Positions 47,654 through 55,573 of a stretch of DNA of 55,573 nucleotides are shown in pieces (the stretch's first letter is position 1; the number at the start of each line of letters is the position of its first letter). Source of the DNA: Pseudomonadales bacterium (lineage in GTDB: Bacteria; Pseudomonadota; Gammaproteobacteria; Pseudomonadales; Azotimanducaceae); the NCBI GenBank assembly GCA_016763855.1, contig JAESSY010000177.1, forward strand, positions 1 through 55,573, given 5' to 3'. The notes below the pieces were generated by a model. The model was not told the DNA's origin. It saw only the letters and a program-made list of their open reading frames with translations, and did no database searches. Made by a program: the position numbers and the translations under genes.

Positions 47654-48572
47654 GTAAGCGGTCATCCTAGCCCGTACTTCTCTCCCCACAAACAATCCCA
47701 TACAGTTACCTCATCTTAATGAAGAGGCAGCACCATGAATCGTCCAGCACATTCCCGTCGCGGGGTGATTGCGTAACCGATCGTGGACTCCGGTTTGATG
47801 ACAGCGTGCCAGTTGAAGTCATCGAGGTCGAATCACCAGTGCTTACGGGTCCAGAGGCTGATCAATTTGAAATCATCGGTATGAAAAGCTTGCATCGTCT
47901 GGCGCAACGGCCTGCTAGCCTCGTGGTACTTCGCTACGATCAGCCAGTGGTTAAACGTAAGGGCAGTCTTGAGATCATCACAGCTTCTGTTCCTGCTGGT
48001 GTCTTTGATCGATCAGTGGCGGATGTCAGCTTCCTTGTCGGCATGCTGGTTGATAAGTTTATGTACCATTTGCCGCTTTACCGGCAACATCAGCGTTTAG
48101 CCCATGCGGGTATCACCTTAAGTCGCACAACCTTGACTAATTTGGGTAAGCTCAGCATCGAATTACTACGTCCTATTGTTGCATCTCAACTTCGCCCTGT
48201 CTTGGAAAGTAAAACCCTAGCAATGGATGAGACGCCGGTAAAATCAGGTCGTTCTGGTAAAGGGAAAATGAAAACGGGTTGGTTCTGGCCGGTGCTAGGT
48301 GATCAAGATGAAATTGTATTTACGTTTGCCAATACCCGAGCGAAAGCGCATATAGAGAAGGTACTGGCATTGCATTTTAACGGTACGCTGATCTCTGATG
48401 GCTATACCGCCTATGCGGGTTTTACAAAAGCACGGGATGATAGAGTCGGCGTTCATCCTGCAAGAGATATTGACGAGCTTACACCTAGGTTGTGGAAAGA
48501 AAAGTTTGCAAGCTCACCTATGCGGTCTGATTTGTACAAGGGTATCAATAACGGTCTAGGATGACCGCTAAC
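47654..48572 (+). mobile_element. IS66-family deletion derivative (919 bp) with TIRs and 8-bp target duplication
   Basis: The left end begins GTAAGCGGTCATCCTAG and the right end, read inward on the minus strand, begins GTTAGCGGTCATCCTAG; about 22 bases match with a few mismatches. GTAAGCG-type ends are usual for IS66. Both sides carry CCGACGGG. A full IS66 is about 2.5 kb with tnpA, tnpB and tnpC. Here only part of tnpC remains, so the element is non-autonomous. Exact TSD and ends show it moved in its present or a larger form by transposition, not by chance recombination. Confidence 0.92.
47719..48564 (+). pseudogene. IS66 transposase (TnpC) with N-terminal loss and internal in-frame deletion
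   Basis: A 281-codon open frame. It retains GLRFDDSVPVEVI, MLVDKFMYHLPLYRQHQRL, the first DDE Asp in AMDETPVKSG and the second in ISDGYTAYAGF. At about 48447 it jumps from TKARDD to VHPARDIDELTPRLWKEKF, which is the normal C-terminal tail of IS66 transposases. An internal segment of tnpC including the third catalytic residue (Glu) is therefore missing without frame loss. The coiled-coil N-terminus and most of the zinc finger are also gone. It cannot be catalytically active on its own. Confidence 0.88.
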
Positions 48573-48580
48573 CCGACGGG
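48573..48580 (+). repeat. Target-site duplication, right copy
   Basis: CCGACGGG directly follows the right inverted repeat and equals the left copy at 47646-47653. Confidence 0.9.
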
Positions 48581-49037
48581 CACTGAAGAAATCTACAACG
48601 TCGCTACCGATTGCAGTGAGGTTAGGAAAGTCGGTGTCGTTAAATCCGGCACTCGTTGGAATCGAAACGCCATTTAGGGTTAGGGATGTTTGATTTGATA
48701 AATCTATTTCTGAGATGTGGTAGTTTGGTCCTATGTCTCCAGAACCTGCATAATTAAGATAAGCGTCCAAAATTGTAGCGCCGACAGGAATGTTCAATGT
48801 CACTGTCGAGGACATTGGAGAAACAAATGAACATGAATCAATACTGTTAGGTGTATCGTGGAAACTTGCGCCGACAGAAACATAGCCAATGTTACCGGAA
48901 TAGGTTTTTCGCAAGTCTACAATTACACCACCTGCGGCCATCACATACTGGGAAATGCCACTCGCAGCCAGTAATACTACAACCTTCATATAGGTAATAA
49001 TTAGCGGTTGAGACTTTCGCTTACTGCTCAATGTCAA

Positions 49038-49372
49038 TATTCATCTTTTTGAGAACCTAATTGTAATGTAGGAGACGACTAGCCTGCTAAATATTTTGTA
49101 ATTAGAATCAATCATTTATGGCATCTTTCTATTATTCCTCTCGAGGTTTATGATACGGGAATCAACCATGATTGGATGAGTGGTTGGTTTTAGTAACCCA
49201 AAGTTAAAGCACACAAAATTGAATTGAGGGCGGGATGAAACTTGCAGCTCCCATCACTCTAAAGTAGCATCGAAGGTAGTCTAAATAAATTTTACTAATA
49301 ATACGGCTGGGCTAGTAGTTTTGGTTTTCAGGTGTAAAGCATTCAAAGCAGGTTTTACAAGGGGATAAAATC
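49038..49372. other. Intergenic region before the PQQ dehydrogenase pair
   Basis: About 335 bases between the start of the broken surface gene (minus) and the quinohemoprotein gene (plus). It should contain divergent promoters. I saw no ORF, strong palindrome or terminator. AAGGGG about 8 bases before the ATG at 49373 is the likely ribosome binding site. Confidence 0.4.
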
Positions 49373-51589
49373 ATGAGAAATACGGTATTGGTTGACCTAG
49401 GTTTAGTTGGCATTATGTTGCTTGTGTATCTATATAAAGGGGAGGAGGCACCTGTTGAATCTACACCTGTGTCATTCGCAGCGCACATCAAAGCAGTCAC
49501 CGCGACCGCGGATCAAAAAAGAATAGAGAATGCAGATAGCGAACCGGGCAATTGGCTTGCCCATGGACGCACATATGATGAGAGCAGGTTTAGCCTCTTA
49601 TCAAATATCAATGCAGATAATGTGAATGAGCTTGGGCTGGCTTGGTACTTCGACACAGGCACTCGTAGAGGACTTGAGGCATCACCCATTGTGGTGGACG
49701 GTGTGATGTATACAACAGGTACCTGGAGTGTTGTTTATGCTCACAATGCCAAAACGGGAGAGCTGATCTGGAAATATGACCCTAAGGTTCCAAAAGCATG
49801 GGCATCAAACGCTTGCTGTGATGTTGTCAATAGAGGGGTTGCGCTCTGGAAGGGCCGAGTCTATGTTGGCACGCTCGACGGGCGTCTTGTCGCCCTTGAT
49901 GCTGTGACGGGTGAAGTTAATTGGGATATCAATACGATAGATCGCTCACGCCCCTATACCATTACAGGGGCACCGCGGATCGTTAACGATAAGGTCATTA
50001 TCGGCAATGGTGGTGCTGAGTACGGCGTACGCGGCTATATCACTGCTTACAATACAGAAACCGGTGCTGAGCAATGGCGTTTTTATACCGTACCGGGAAA
50101 TCCTGAAGATGGTTTTGATTCCCCTGCAATGGAGGCTGCAGCGAAAACTTGGACAGGGGAGTGGTGGAAAGTCGGTGGTGGTGGAACCGTATGGGATTCG
50201 ATGGCCTATGACCCTGATCTCAACCTGCTATATATCGGTGTGGGTAATGGTTCTCCCTGGAATCAAATCGTCCGTAGCCCTGGGGGTGGAGACAATCTTT
50301 ATCTCAGTTCAATCGTTGCTCTAAACCCTGATACTGGAGAATACGTTTGGCACTACCAAACTACCCCTGGTGATAGTTGGGATTACACCGCGACCCAACA
50401 TATGATTTTAACCGAGTTGGTCATCAATGGTGAAAAGCGAAAAGTGATTATGCAGGCCCCTAAAAATGGCTTCTTCTATGTATTGGATAGAGTGACTGGA
50501 GAATTTATTTCTGCCAAGCCTTATGTTCCTATCTCATGGGCAACTCATGTCGATCCTGAAAGTGGTCGACCAGTGGAAACTCCCAACGCAAGATATCAAG
50601 CTGCAAGTCCATTGTCTGGTCTCTCACCTGAAGAGCAGGTTGCAGCACTTAAAACTTTAACAGATGAGCAACTAGAAACCGCTTTTCATAAGCCATCGCC
50701 CTATGGCGGACATAATTGGCATCCAATGTCATATAGTCCTGATACAGGATTGGTCTATATTCCAGCGCTTGATATCCCATTCGCTTATGGAAACGAGCCT
50801 CAGTTCCATTATGAAGAGGGTCGTTGGAATCTAGCCCTCGACTGGCAACTTAATGCGCCTATAGGGGATAGGGCGTTAGAACAGCGGATCGATGGTATGG
50901 TTCGAGGCCACATCTCAGCTTGGGATCCAATCAAACAAGAAGAAGTATGGCGAGTTCAACATGCTGGTTCTTGGAACGGTGGGATGTTGTCAACTGCGGG
51001 AAATTTGGTTTTTCAGGGGACTTCTTCCGGTGATATAAAAGCTTATCGAGCTGATACTGGAGAAGAGCTATGGTCAACTCCCGCTCAGACCGGCGTTATC
51101 GCGCCCCCGGTGACTTACGCTGTTGATGGAGAACAATATGTCACTGTCGTCGCTGGATGGGGTGGTGCTTTTGCCCTTGCCGCAGGTGGAGCCGCTGAAG
51201 CTTTGGGCCAGAGAAGTTATGGTAGGATTCTAACGTACAAATTGGGGGGCGAATTATCATTGCCAGAAATGGAGGCCGCTGCGCCAATTCCAAAGCCACC
51301 AGAACTTAAGGCCAGCACTGAACAAATTGCACATGGTAAAGTGATGTATCATCAGTATTGCGGTGTTTGTCATGGACCAGGTGTTAAAGGGGGTGGTGTG
51401 ACACCTGATTTACGCCATATGTTCCCAGCTAAGCACTTGATATTCAAAGAGATTGTTATCGACGGTATCCTGAAAGATTCAGGCATGGTTGGATTTAAGG
51501 ATGTCTTGACCGAAGATGATACGAAGGCAATTCAAGGCTATGTTATCTCCGAAGCCCACAAGCTTCAAAATGTGTTAAGCCATGAATAG
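49373..51589 (+). CDS. PQQ-dependent quinohemoprotein alcohol dehydrogenase
   Basis: Periplasmic oxidation of alcohols with electrons passed through PQQ to a C-terminal haem c. The 738-residue chain has an N-terminal hydrophobic segment, an eight-bladed propeller with repeated W-motifs (AKTGELIWKYDP, DAVTGEVNWDI, DTGEYVWHYQTTP), the vicinal disulfide pair Cys148-Cys149 (ASNACCDVVNRG) that stacks on PQQ, catalytic Asp337 in GDSWDYTATQH and a cytochrome domain with CGVCH at 663-667. Thr339 rather than Asp two residues after Asp337 points to a Ca2+-type, not lanthanide-type, enzyme. No pqq biosynthesis genes are in the window. Overlaps the next gene by 8 bases. Confidence 0.93.
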   Translation: MRNTVLVDLGLVGIMLLVYLYKGEEAPVESTPVSFAAHIKAVTATADQKRIENADSEPGNWLAHGRTYDESRFSLLSNINADNVNELGLAWYFDTGTRRGLEASPIVVDGVMYTTGTWSVVYAHNAKTGELIWKYDPKVPKAWASNACCDVVNRGVALWKGRVYVGTLDGRLVALDAVTGEVNWDINTIDRSRPYTITGAPRIVNDKVIIGNGGAEYGVRGYITAYNTETGAEQWRFYTVPGNPEDGFDSPAMEAAAKTWTGEWWKVGGGGTVWDSMAYDPDLNLLYIGVGNGSPWNQIVRSPGGGDNLYLSSIVALNPDTGEYVWHYQTTPGDSWDYTATQHMILTELVINGEKRKVIMQAPKNGFFYVLDRVTGEFISAKPYVPISWATHVDPESGRPVETPNARYQAASPLSGLSPEEQVAALKTLTDEQLETAFHKPSPYGGHNWHPMSYSPDTGLVYIPALDIPFAYGNEPQFHYEEGRWNLALDWQLNAPIGDRALEQRIDGMVRGHISAWDPIKQEEVWRVQHAGSWNGGMLSTAGNLVFQGTSSGDIKAYRADTGEELWSTPAQTGVIAPPVTYAVDGEQYVTVVAGWGGAFALAAGGAAEALGQRSYGRILTYKLGGELSLPEMEAAAPIPKPPELKASTEQIAHGKVMYHQYCGVCHGPGVKGGGVTPDLRHMFPAKHLIFKEIVIDGILKDSGMVGFKDVLTEDDTKAIQGYVISEAHKLQNVLSHE

Positions 51590-53066
51590 ACTTAGTAAAT
51601 GGGCTGCCTATGCGACCGGCGTGATCACCTTGATCATATTGGTTTTGTATATTGGCGTTCGTTTTTATGTTGGTGCAATAAATTTCCCCTTAGGGGGAGA
51701 ACCCATTGACCCCAAACTGCTTGGGCAACGGATTACGGTTCCAGCGGGTTTTTCGATTGGAATCTATGCCGATGTGGAAAATGCCCGGGTTATTCGTTTT
51801 AGTCGAGGGGGTGATCTATTAGTGGCGACGCCGAACTTGAATAAAGTTGAGTTGCTAGGCAGAGATGAAAACAATGATGGTAAGGCTGATAGTCAGTCGC
51901 TATTGATCGATGGGCTTAATGGTCCAAATGGTTTGGATTTTTTTCAAGATTGGCTTTACATCGCTGAGACAGATGCGATCGGTCGGATTAAATTTAATCA
52001 CGACGCGGGTAGAACTGAGGGTGAGTATGAGCGCATCGTCACAGGCTTGCCCGGAGGCGAAAATCACTGGAAGAAAACCCTTCGCTTTGGCCCAGATGAA
52101 ATGATGTATGTCACGATGGGTTCCTCCTGCAATGTCTGTATTGAAGAAGATGAGCGTCGAGCAACGATGGTGCGGTACACACCCGATGGTAAAAATGAAG
52201 AAATCTTCGCTAGGGGGTTAAGAAATAGCGCAGGTTTTGATTGGTCCCCGAAAGACGGCAGTATTTATGCGACCGACAATGGTCGGGATATGTTGGGTGA
52301 TAATTTTCCGCCTTGTGAGCTGAATAGGGTGGAACAAGGTAAACACTATGGCTGGCCCTTTGCAAATGGAAACAAAGTTGCAGATCCTGATTTCGGAGAT
52401 GGAAATGAAGCTGAAATAGCATCCTCGATAGCGCCGGTTTTTGACTTTAATCCCCACAATGCACCTTTAGGGATAGCATTTATTCATGGTGACAGTCTGC
52501 CCAATGATTATCATCAGGCTGCGATCGTTGCACTGCATGGCTCCTGGAACAGAAGTCAGAAAGATGGTTATAAAGTTGTTTCTTTGCATTGGGATGATAC
52601 GGGACGGATCGAGGAAAGAGATTTTGTTTCAGGCTTTTTGTTAAATGATACTGTTGTAGGTCGACCGGCTGAAGTGGCAGAGGGCCCTGATGGGGCTATA
52701 TATATATCAGATGATTACGCTAGTGTTATATATCGGGTGGCCTATGGTGAAGCACAGAAATTGCAGTTGGCCGTGCCGATGAACCCGTATAATAGCGTCG
52801 ATACGCTATCCTCGTTGGGAGAAGAGCAGCAATTGATTTTGGCGAGTGAAGGTGCGGAACTATATCAGGCGTATCAATGTGTCGCCTGTCATGCAGATAA
52901 TGGATCGAGTCTGAAGAAGTTAGAAAACCTAGGCGAAAGATACAATCTGGAAACAATTGCTGAGTATATTCGGCGTCCGAATTCTCCAATGCCTATCTAT
53001 CCGCTTACAGAAGCGCAACGAAGATCCTTGGGTGTTTATCTAATAGAGCGCTACCCCGGTCAGTAG
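51582..53066 (+). CDS. Sorbosone dehydrogenase-like PQQ/beta-propeller protein with cytochrome c domain
   Basis: A 494-residue exported protein with an N-terminal hydrophobic anchor (about 8-28). A six-bladed GSDH-type propeller (about 45-395) shows ITVPAGFSIGIYADVENAR, GLNGPNGLDFFQDWLYIAET, TDNGRDMLGDNFPPCELN, HGSWNRSQKDGYKVV and GPDGAIYISDDYASVIYRV, the usual blocks of L-sorbosone dehydrogenase-like proteins. A C-terminal cytochrome c domain has CVACH at 433-437. Its ATG lies within the end of the alcohol dehydrogenase gene. The pair may oxidise an alcohol and then the resulting aldehyde, feeding electrons to the respiratory chain; the substrate is unknown. Confidence 0.9.
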   Translation: MNRLSKWAAYATGVITLIILVLYIGVRFYVGAINFPLGGEPIDPKLLGQRITVPAGFSIGIYADVENARVIRFSRGGDLLVATPNLNKVELLGRDENNDGKADSQSLLIDGLNGPNGLDFFQDWLYIAETDAIGRIKFNHDAGRTEGEYERIVTGLPGGENHWKKTLRFGPDEMMYVTMGSSCNVCIEEDERRATMVRYTPDGKNEEIFARGLRNSAGFDWSPKDGSIYATDNGRDMLGDNFPPCELNRVEQGKHYGWPFANGNKVADPDFGDGNEAEIASSIAPVFDFNPHNAPLGIAFIHGDSLPNDYHQAAIVALHGSWNRSQKDGYKVVSLHWDDTGRIEERDFVSGFLLNDTVVGRPAEVAEGPDGAIYISDDYASVIYRVAYGEAQKLQLAVPMNPYNSVDTLSSLGEEQQLILASEGAELYQAYQCVACHADNGSSLKKLENLGERYNLETIAEYIRRPNSPMPIYPLTEAQRRSLGVYLIERYPGQ

Positions 53067-53074
53067 AACGCATA

Positions 53075-53362
53075 TTATTTGGTGAGTTCCAGGACCGTTA
53101 TTTTTTCTGAAGCCTCAAGCATAGGTGTAACTTCAGAAATGACCTTTCGCCTTTCATCAGAGCGGAACCAATTATCCCAATGCTCGATGGATATCCATTT
53201 GGACATGACTATGCGCTTATGCGGATTTTTCGAGTCCTTGAGAGACTCACCTGAAATACACCCTGGAGCTTTGATGACAGTACTGACGGTTCGTTTTATC
53301 GTAGAATCGTAATATTCTGCTAGGCCTTCAGCAATGTGTCTTTCAATTAGTACGCGGATCAT
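53075..53362 (-). CDS. Antibiotic biosynthesis monooxygenase (ABM) domain protein
   Basis: A 95-residue single-domain dimeric ferredoxin-like fold protein. Visible are the N-terminal strand MIRVLIERHI, then APGCISGESLKD, IVMSKWISIEHWDNWFRSDER and the terminal strand KITVLELTK, the standard ABM pattern. Members include small quinone-type monooxygenases and haem-degrading proteins; nothing here picks one. It is convergent with the sorbosone dehydrogenase-like gene and divergent from tusA. Confidence 0.82.
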   Translation of the reverse strand: MIRVLIERHIAEGLAEYYDSTIKRTVSTVIKAPGCISGESLKDSKNPHKRIVMSKWISIEHWDNWFRSDERRKVISEVTPMLEASEKITVLELTK

Positions 53363-53473
53363 TTTTAATTGCTTATCCTGAAAAATCGCAGCGAATTATA
53401 CTCTTGAGTACATTAAAGTGAAGAATTAGTTATTACTGCGGAATAAAAAACTGCCTAACTAAAAGATTGAAAT

Positions 53474-53722
53474 GTGAAACAAATGATCGAAGATCTAGAC
53501 CATGAAATTGAGATTGATGCGCGGGGTTTAAAATGCCCGGAACCGCTCATATTAGTTCGAAACAAAATGATGGATATGCAAAGTGGTGAAGTCATTAAAA
53601 TTATCGCGACGGACCCTTCAACATCTTGGGATTTCCCCAATTTTTGCAAGTTTCTAGGTCATCAAATGCTAAGTCAGGAAGAGAATGGTGAAGAGTATCA
53701 GTACTGGATTCGCAAGAAATGA
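53474..53722 (+). CDS. tusA: Sulfurtransferase TusA family protein
   Basis: An 82-residue TusA/SirA-type protein. The signature IDARGLKCPEPLILVRNKM holds the sulfur-carrying Cys, followed by EVIKIIATDPSTSWDFPNFC, as in TusA. TusA relays persulfide sulfur from IscS to tRNA 2-thiouridylation and other routes. The start is GTG 53474 or ATG 53483. It overlaps the next gene by 4 bases (ATGA), so it is the head of a compact operon. A paralogue such as YedF cannot be fully excluded, but the WDFPNFC segment favours TusA. Confidence 0.9.
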   Translation: MKQMIEDLDHEIEIDARGLKCPEPLILVRNKMMDMQSGEVIKIIATDPSTSWDFPNFCKFLGHQMLSQEENGEEYQYWIRKK

Positions 53723-54234
53723 AATCGCTTAATCAACATTACTATTTTGCCTACGGTAGTAATATGAATCCAGACCGAGTGAGCTTAAGAAATGTGAAAT
53801 TCGACTTTATTGAATCTGGTACTTTGTCTGGTTTCTATCTCGCCTTTAATAAAAGATCTGTTGCGTATCCGGGAGCCGCGGCAGCGAATATCATGAAAGA
53901 ATCTGAGAATGCCTTCTATGAAAATACTAGATCGGTAGAAGGACTTATATATCATCTGACTGATGAAAACCAGATTGAGATGATGGATCCTTTTGAGGGT
54001 TATCCTATTCGATATGACCGTATTCAAGTTGAGGTTCAGACGCCAAATACGGTACGTTTAGTTTGGACCTATATGGCAAACATCGACTACATTCAGGAAA
54101 ATTTAAAACCCAATAAATGGTATCTCGATCATTTGCTAGCGGGGCGACCCTATTTGTCTAAAAGCTACTATGATCAGTTGAACCAGACCATCTGTTTACC
54201 TGATTCAAATATTGAATTGCCGTCTCCAAATTAA
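53719..54234 (+). CDS. Gamma-glutamylcyclotransferase-like (AIG2) family protein
   Basis: A 171-residue protein with the family's YFAYGSNMNPDRV substrate loop, FNKRSVAYPGAAAANI, VEGLIYHLTDENQIEMMDPFEG (catalytic-type acidic residue in the EGYPIRYDRI segment) and a C-terminal PNKWYLDHLLAGRPY. Enzymes of this fold release 5-oxoproline from gamma-glutamyl peptides; the actual substrate is unknown. Start codon overlaps the tusA stop, and the stop lies 1 base before the epmC ATG. Confidence 0.86.
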   Translation: MKSLNQHYYFAYGSNMNPDRVSLRNVKFDFIESGTLSGFYLAFNKRSVAYPGAAAANIMKESENAFYENTRSVEGLIYHLTDENQIEMMDPFEGYPIRYDRIQVEVQTPNTVRLVWTYMANIDYIQENLKPNKWYLDHLLAGRPYLSKSYYDQLNQTICLPDSNIELPSPN

Positions 54235-54235
54235 C

Positions 54236-54799
54236 ATGCTAAATCACATCATCAAGTCCTTTGAATCCGCATTCAAGCATCAAAATAATACGATTTTAGT
54301 AGGGGGAGCGGAAGAACCGTTCTATCAACCTAGGCAGTCAGGGGACGACTTTTCAATTGTTTATTTCAAAGAGGATTTTGTTGCAAGTGCCCTGCATGAG
54401 ATCGCCCACTGGTGTTTGGCTGGACCGGAAAGAAGAAAAATCCTTGATTACGGTTACTGGTATGAAGCTGATAGAGATGAAAATGCACAATGCAGTTTTG
54501 AAGTGGTTGAAGTTAAGCCGCAATCTATAGAATGGATATTGAGTACTGCCGCGTGTGTTCCTTTTAGCGTGAGTGCGGACAACTTGAATCTAGAAAAATA
54601 CTGTAATAATGCGTTTAGAAGGAAAATTCATTTGCAAACTAAGCACTATCTACTATCAGGTTTGCCTAAACGAGTCAGTCGAATAGCGACCCTCTTATCT
54701 CAAAAGCAGTTGTCTAAAAAAGAGTTGTCTAAAGAAGAGAGGCCTCAAACGTTTGGTAAGTATCTTTCTCTACAACAATATAGAGATCCGCCACGATAA
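54236..54799 (+). CDS. epmC: Elongation factor P hydroxylase EpmC
   Basis: A 187-residue protein matching EpmC (YfcM): FSIVYFKEDFVASALHEIAHWCLAG with a His-Glu-x-x-His metal site, YGYWYEADRDENAQCSFE (further metal ligands) and VEVKPQSIEW. EpmC hydroxylates the beta-lysyl-lysine of translation factor EF-P in E. coli. EpmA and EpmB, which add the lysine, are not in this window. The ATG at 54236 is preferred over an upstream frame start at 54212 that lies within the preceding gene. Its TAA overlaps the next ATG by one base. Confidence 0.93.
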   Translation: MLNHIIKSFESAFKHQNNTILVGGAEEPFYQPRQSGDDFSIVYFKEDFVASALHEIAHWCLAGPERRKILDYGYWYEADRDENAQCSFEVVEVKPQSIEWILSTAACVPFSVSADNLNLEKYCNNAFRRKIHLQTKHYLLSGLPKRVSRIATLLSQKQLSKKELSKEERPQTFGKYLSLQQYRDPPR

Positions 54800-55573
54800 T
54801 GAAACCCTTAGCTATAGGTTTGGTGCTTAACCCACTCGCTGGTATAGGGGGTCCGACAGCGCTTAAAGGGAGCGATAACGTTGCTGAAGAAGCTTTTGCA
54901 CGTGGTGCGTTAAGTCAGGTAGAAAATCGTGTCCGCATTGTACTTGAAGCCTTGTTTCCCTATCGTCAGGAAATCGCAATATGTACTGTATCAGGCGTTA
55001 TGGGTGAAAACCTTTGTCGAGAATTAGGCTGGGAAGTTGAAACTGTTGATGTCCTAGTGCCCGAGAAAACAAATGCGGCAATCACGAAAGAATCCGTGCA
55101 AAAATTACAGAATACCGGAATTGATTTATTGGTTTTTGCTGGAGGGGACGGTACAGCCAGAGATGTATTCGATAGCCTAAGAGGCGATCAAGTAATACTT
55201 GGCATTCCTTGTGGGGTCAAGATGCATTCAGGGGTTTTTGCTAACAATCCTGATAGTGCGGCAAAGATAATTGAGTTTATGGTGAAGGGTGAGTTAATTG
55301 GTTTAATGCGAGGGGAAATAAGAGATATAGATGAGACGGCATTCCGTCAGGGTATTGTTCGAAGCCAATACTATGGAGAGTGCTGGGTGCCGGAAGTATT
55401 CCACAGGATGCAGGCGAGCAAGGCGGGTGGTCAGATAGATGAGCTTGTAGTCGAAGATATTGCTGCAGGTATAATTGAGCATATGGAAGATGATCAATAT
55501 TACGTAATCGGTTCAGGTTCGACTGTTGCTGCTGTAATGAAACAATTAGGTCTGAAAAATACCTTGTTGGGGA
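54799..55573 (+). CDS. ATP-NAD kinase-like family protein, truncated by the window edge
   Basis: The frame is open from ATG 54799 to the last base (258 codons). The family's N-terminal motif AIGLVLNPLAGIGGPTALKG, LLVFAGGDGTARDVFDS and GIPCGVKMHSGVFANNP identify a COG3199-type NAD-kinase-fold protein. A more typical member than the gene at 9619, since GIPxGVKMHS is its classical continuation. It follows epmC with a 1-base overlap (TAATG). The C-terminal end lies outside the window; substrate is not established. Confidence 0.9.
   Translation, partial: MKPLAIGLVLNPLAGIGGPTALKGSDNVAEEAFARGALSQVENRVRIVLEALFPYRQEIAICTVSGVMGENLCRELGWEVETVDVLVPEKTNAAITKESVQKLQNTGIDLLVFAGGDGTARDVFDSLRGDQVILGIPCGVKMHSGVFANNPDSAAKIIEFMVKGELIGLMRGEIRDIDETAFRQGIVRSQYYGECWVPEVFHRMQASKAGGQIDELVVEDIAAGIIEHMEDDQYYVIGSGSTVAAVMKQLGLKNTLLG

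Larger units (their letters stand above)
47420..49037 (-). pseudogene. Secreted surface-protein gene interrupted by an IS66-type element
   Basis: The 5' part (49037 down to 48573) encodes a signal peptide (MKVVVLLAASGISQYVMA) and a beta-rich region (VTLNIPVGATILDAYLNYAG, LTLNGVSIPTSAG, VVDFFSARR). The 3' part (47653 to 47420) continues after the insertion. Removing the element and one target-site copy joins the halves in frame as SARRDVSSIVAGAGAYTLAGM. A second lesion follows: TTTG is present twice in tandem (47545-47553 on the plus strand), and deleting one copy restores the frame into YNPNLGVCGAPVVG and the end SETFPVGGNLE. The start could be TTG 49037 or ATG 48989. It resembles secreted DUF3344/DUF11-associated proteins. 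Confidence 0.72.

Noticed and set aside
47459-47719. 86-codon plus-strand frame left of the IS66 transposase, as a tnp accessory gene
   Set aside because: It straddles the element boundary and lies antisense to the interrupted surface-protein gene; no similarity to IS66 tnpA or tnpB.

Overview
The window looks like chromosome of a free-living, probably marine gammaproteobacterium. The evidence is the company of nqrABCDEF, yaaA, bolA, ttcA, yheU, epmC, tusA and the tesA/ybbA/ybbP trio, together with moderate to low GC. The order gap-like gene then nqrA recalls Pseudomonas and its relatives. This placement is an inference from gene content. No rRNA, tRNA, CRISPR array or prophage was seen.

Layout. 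1-7.8 kb: an extended GAPDH-like gene and a complete six-gene sodium-pumping NADH:quinone reductase operon. 7.9-11.4 kb: a minus-strand operon of yaaA, an ATP-NAD-kinase-like gene, a MORN/NTF2 secreted protein and a Nudix hydrolase. 11.7-21.6 kb: a signalling island with a CHASE2 receptor Ser/Thr kinase, PP2C phosphatase, FHA protein, secreted FecR-like protein and a second CHASE2 receptor whose adenylate cyclase half is cut off by one in-frame TAA. After bolA comes a response regulator/PP2C phosphatase split by a one-base frameshift. 21.7-28.4 kb: housekeeping genes (YgjP-like metallopeptidase, tesA, ybbA, ybbP, a lipoprotein deacetylase, ttcA). 28.4-36.1 kb: a 2185-residue pseudokinase/ATPase/hybrid histidine kinase with its OmpR-type partner regulator, then yheU.

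36.1-49.0 kb is the most unusual part. A roughly 700-bp regulatory region with a perfect 19-bp palindrome precedes four secreted DUF11-type genes. The last encodes a 2439-residue protein with cadherin-like repeats, a duplicated module of about 270 residues, DUF11 domains, an OmpA-type peptidoglycan-binding domain in mid-chain and a C-terminal beta-rich region that is probably an outer-membrane barrel. Just downstream, a further secreted-protein gene on the opposite strand is broken by a 919-bp IS66-family deletion derivative. That element has clear terminal inverted repeats and an exact 8-bp target duplication.

49.4-53.1 kb: a quinohemoprotein alcohol dehydrogenase overlapping a sorbosone-dehydrogenase-like cytochrome c protein, probably a periplasmic PQQ oxidation pair. 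53.1-55.6 kb: an ABM monooxygenase-like gene, then a tightly packed run of tusA, a gamma-glutamylcyclotransferase-like gene, epmC and a second ATP-NAD-kinase-like gene cut by the window edge.

Taken together, the window pairs core energy and tRNA/translation-factor maintenance genes with a dense set of envelope sensors (two CHASE2 receptors, a giant hybrid kinase, SpoIIE/PP2C output) and a large cell-surface system. Several signalling and surface genes carry single-step disruptions, which points either to recent pathway decay or to local sequence errors.
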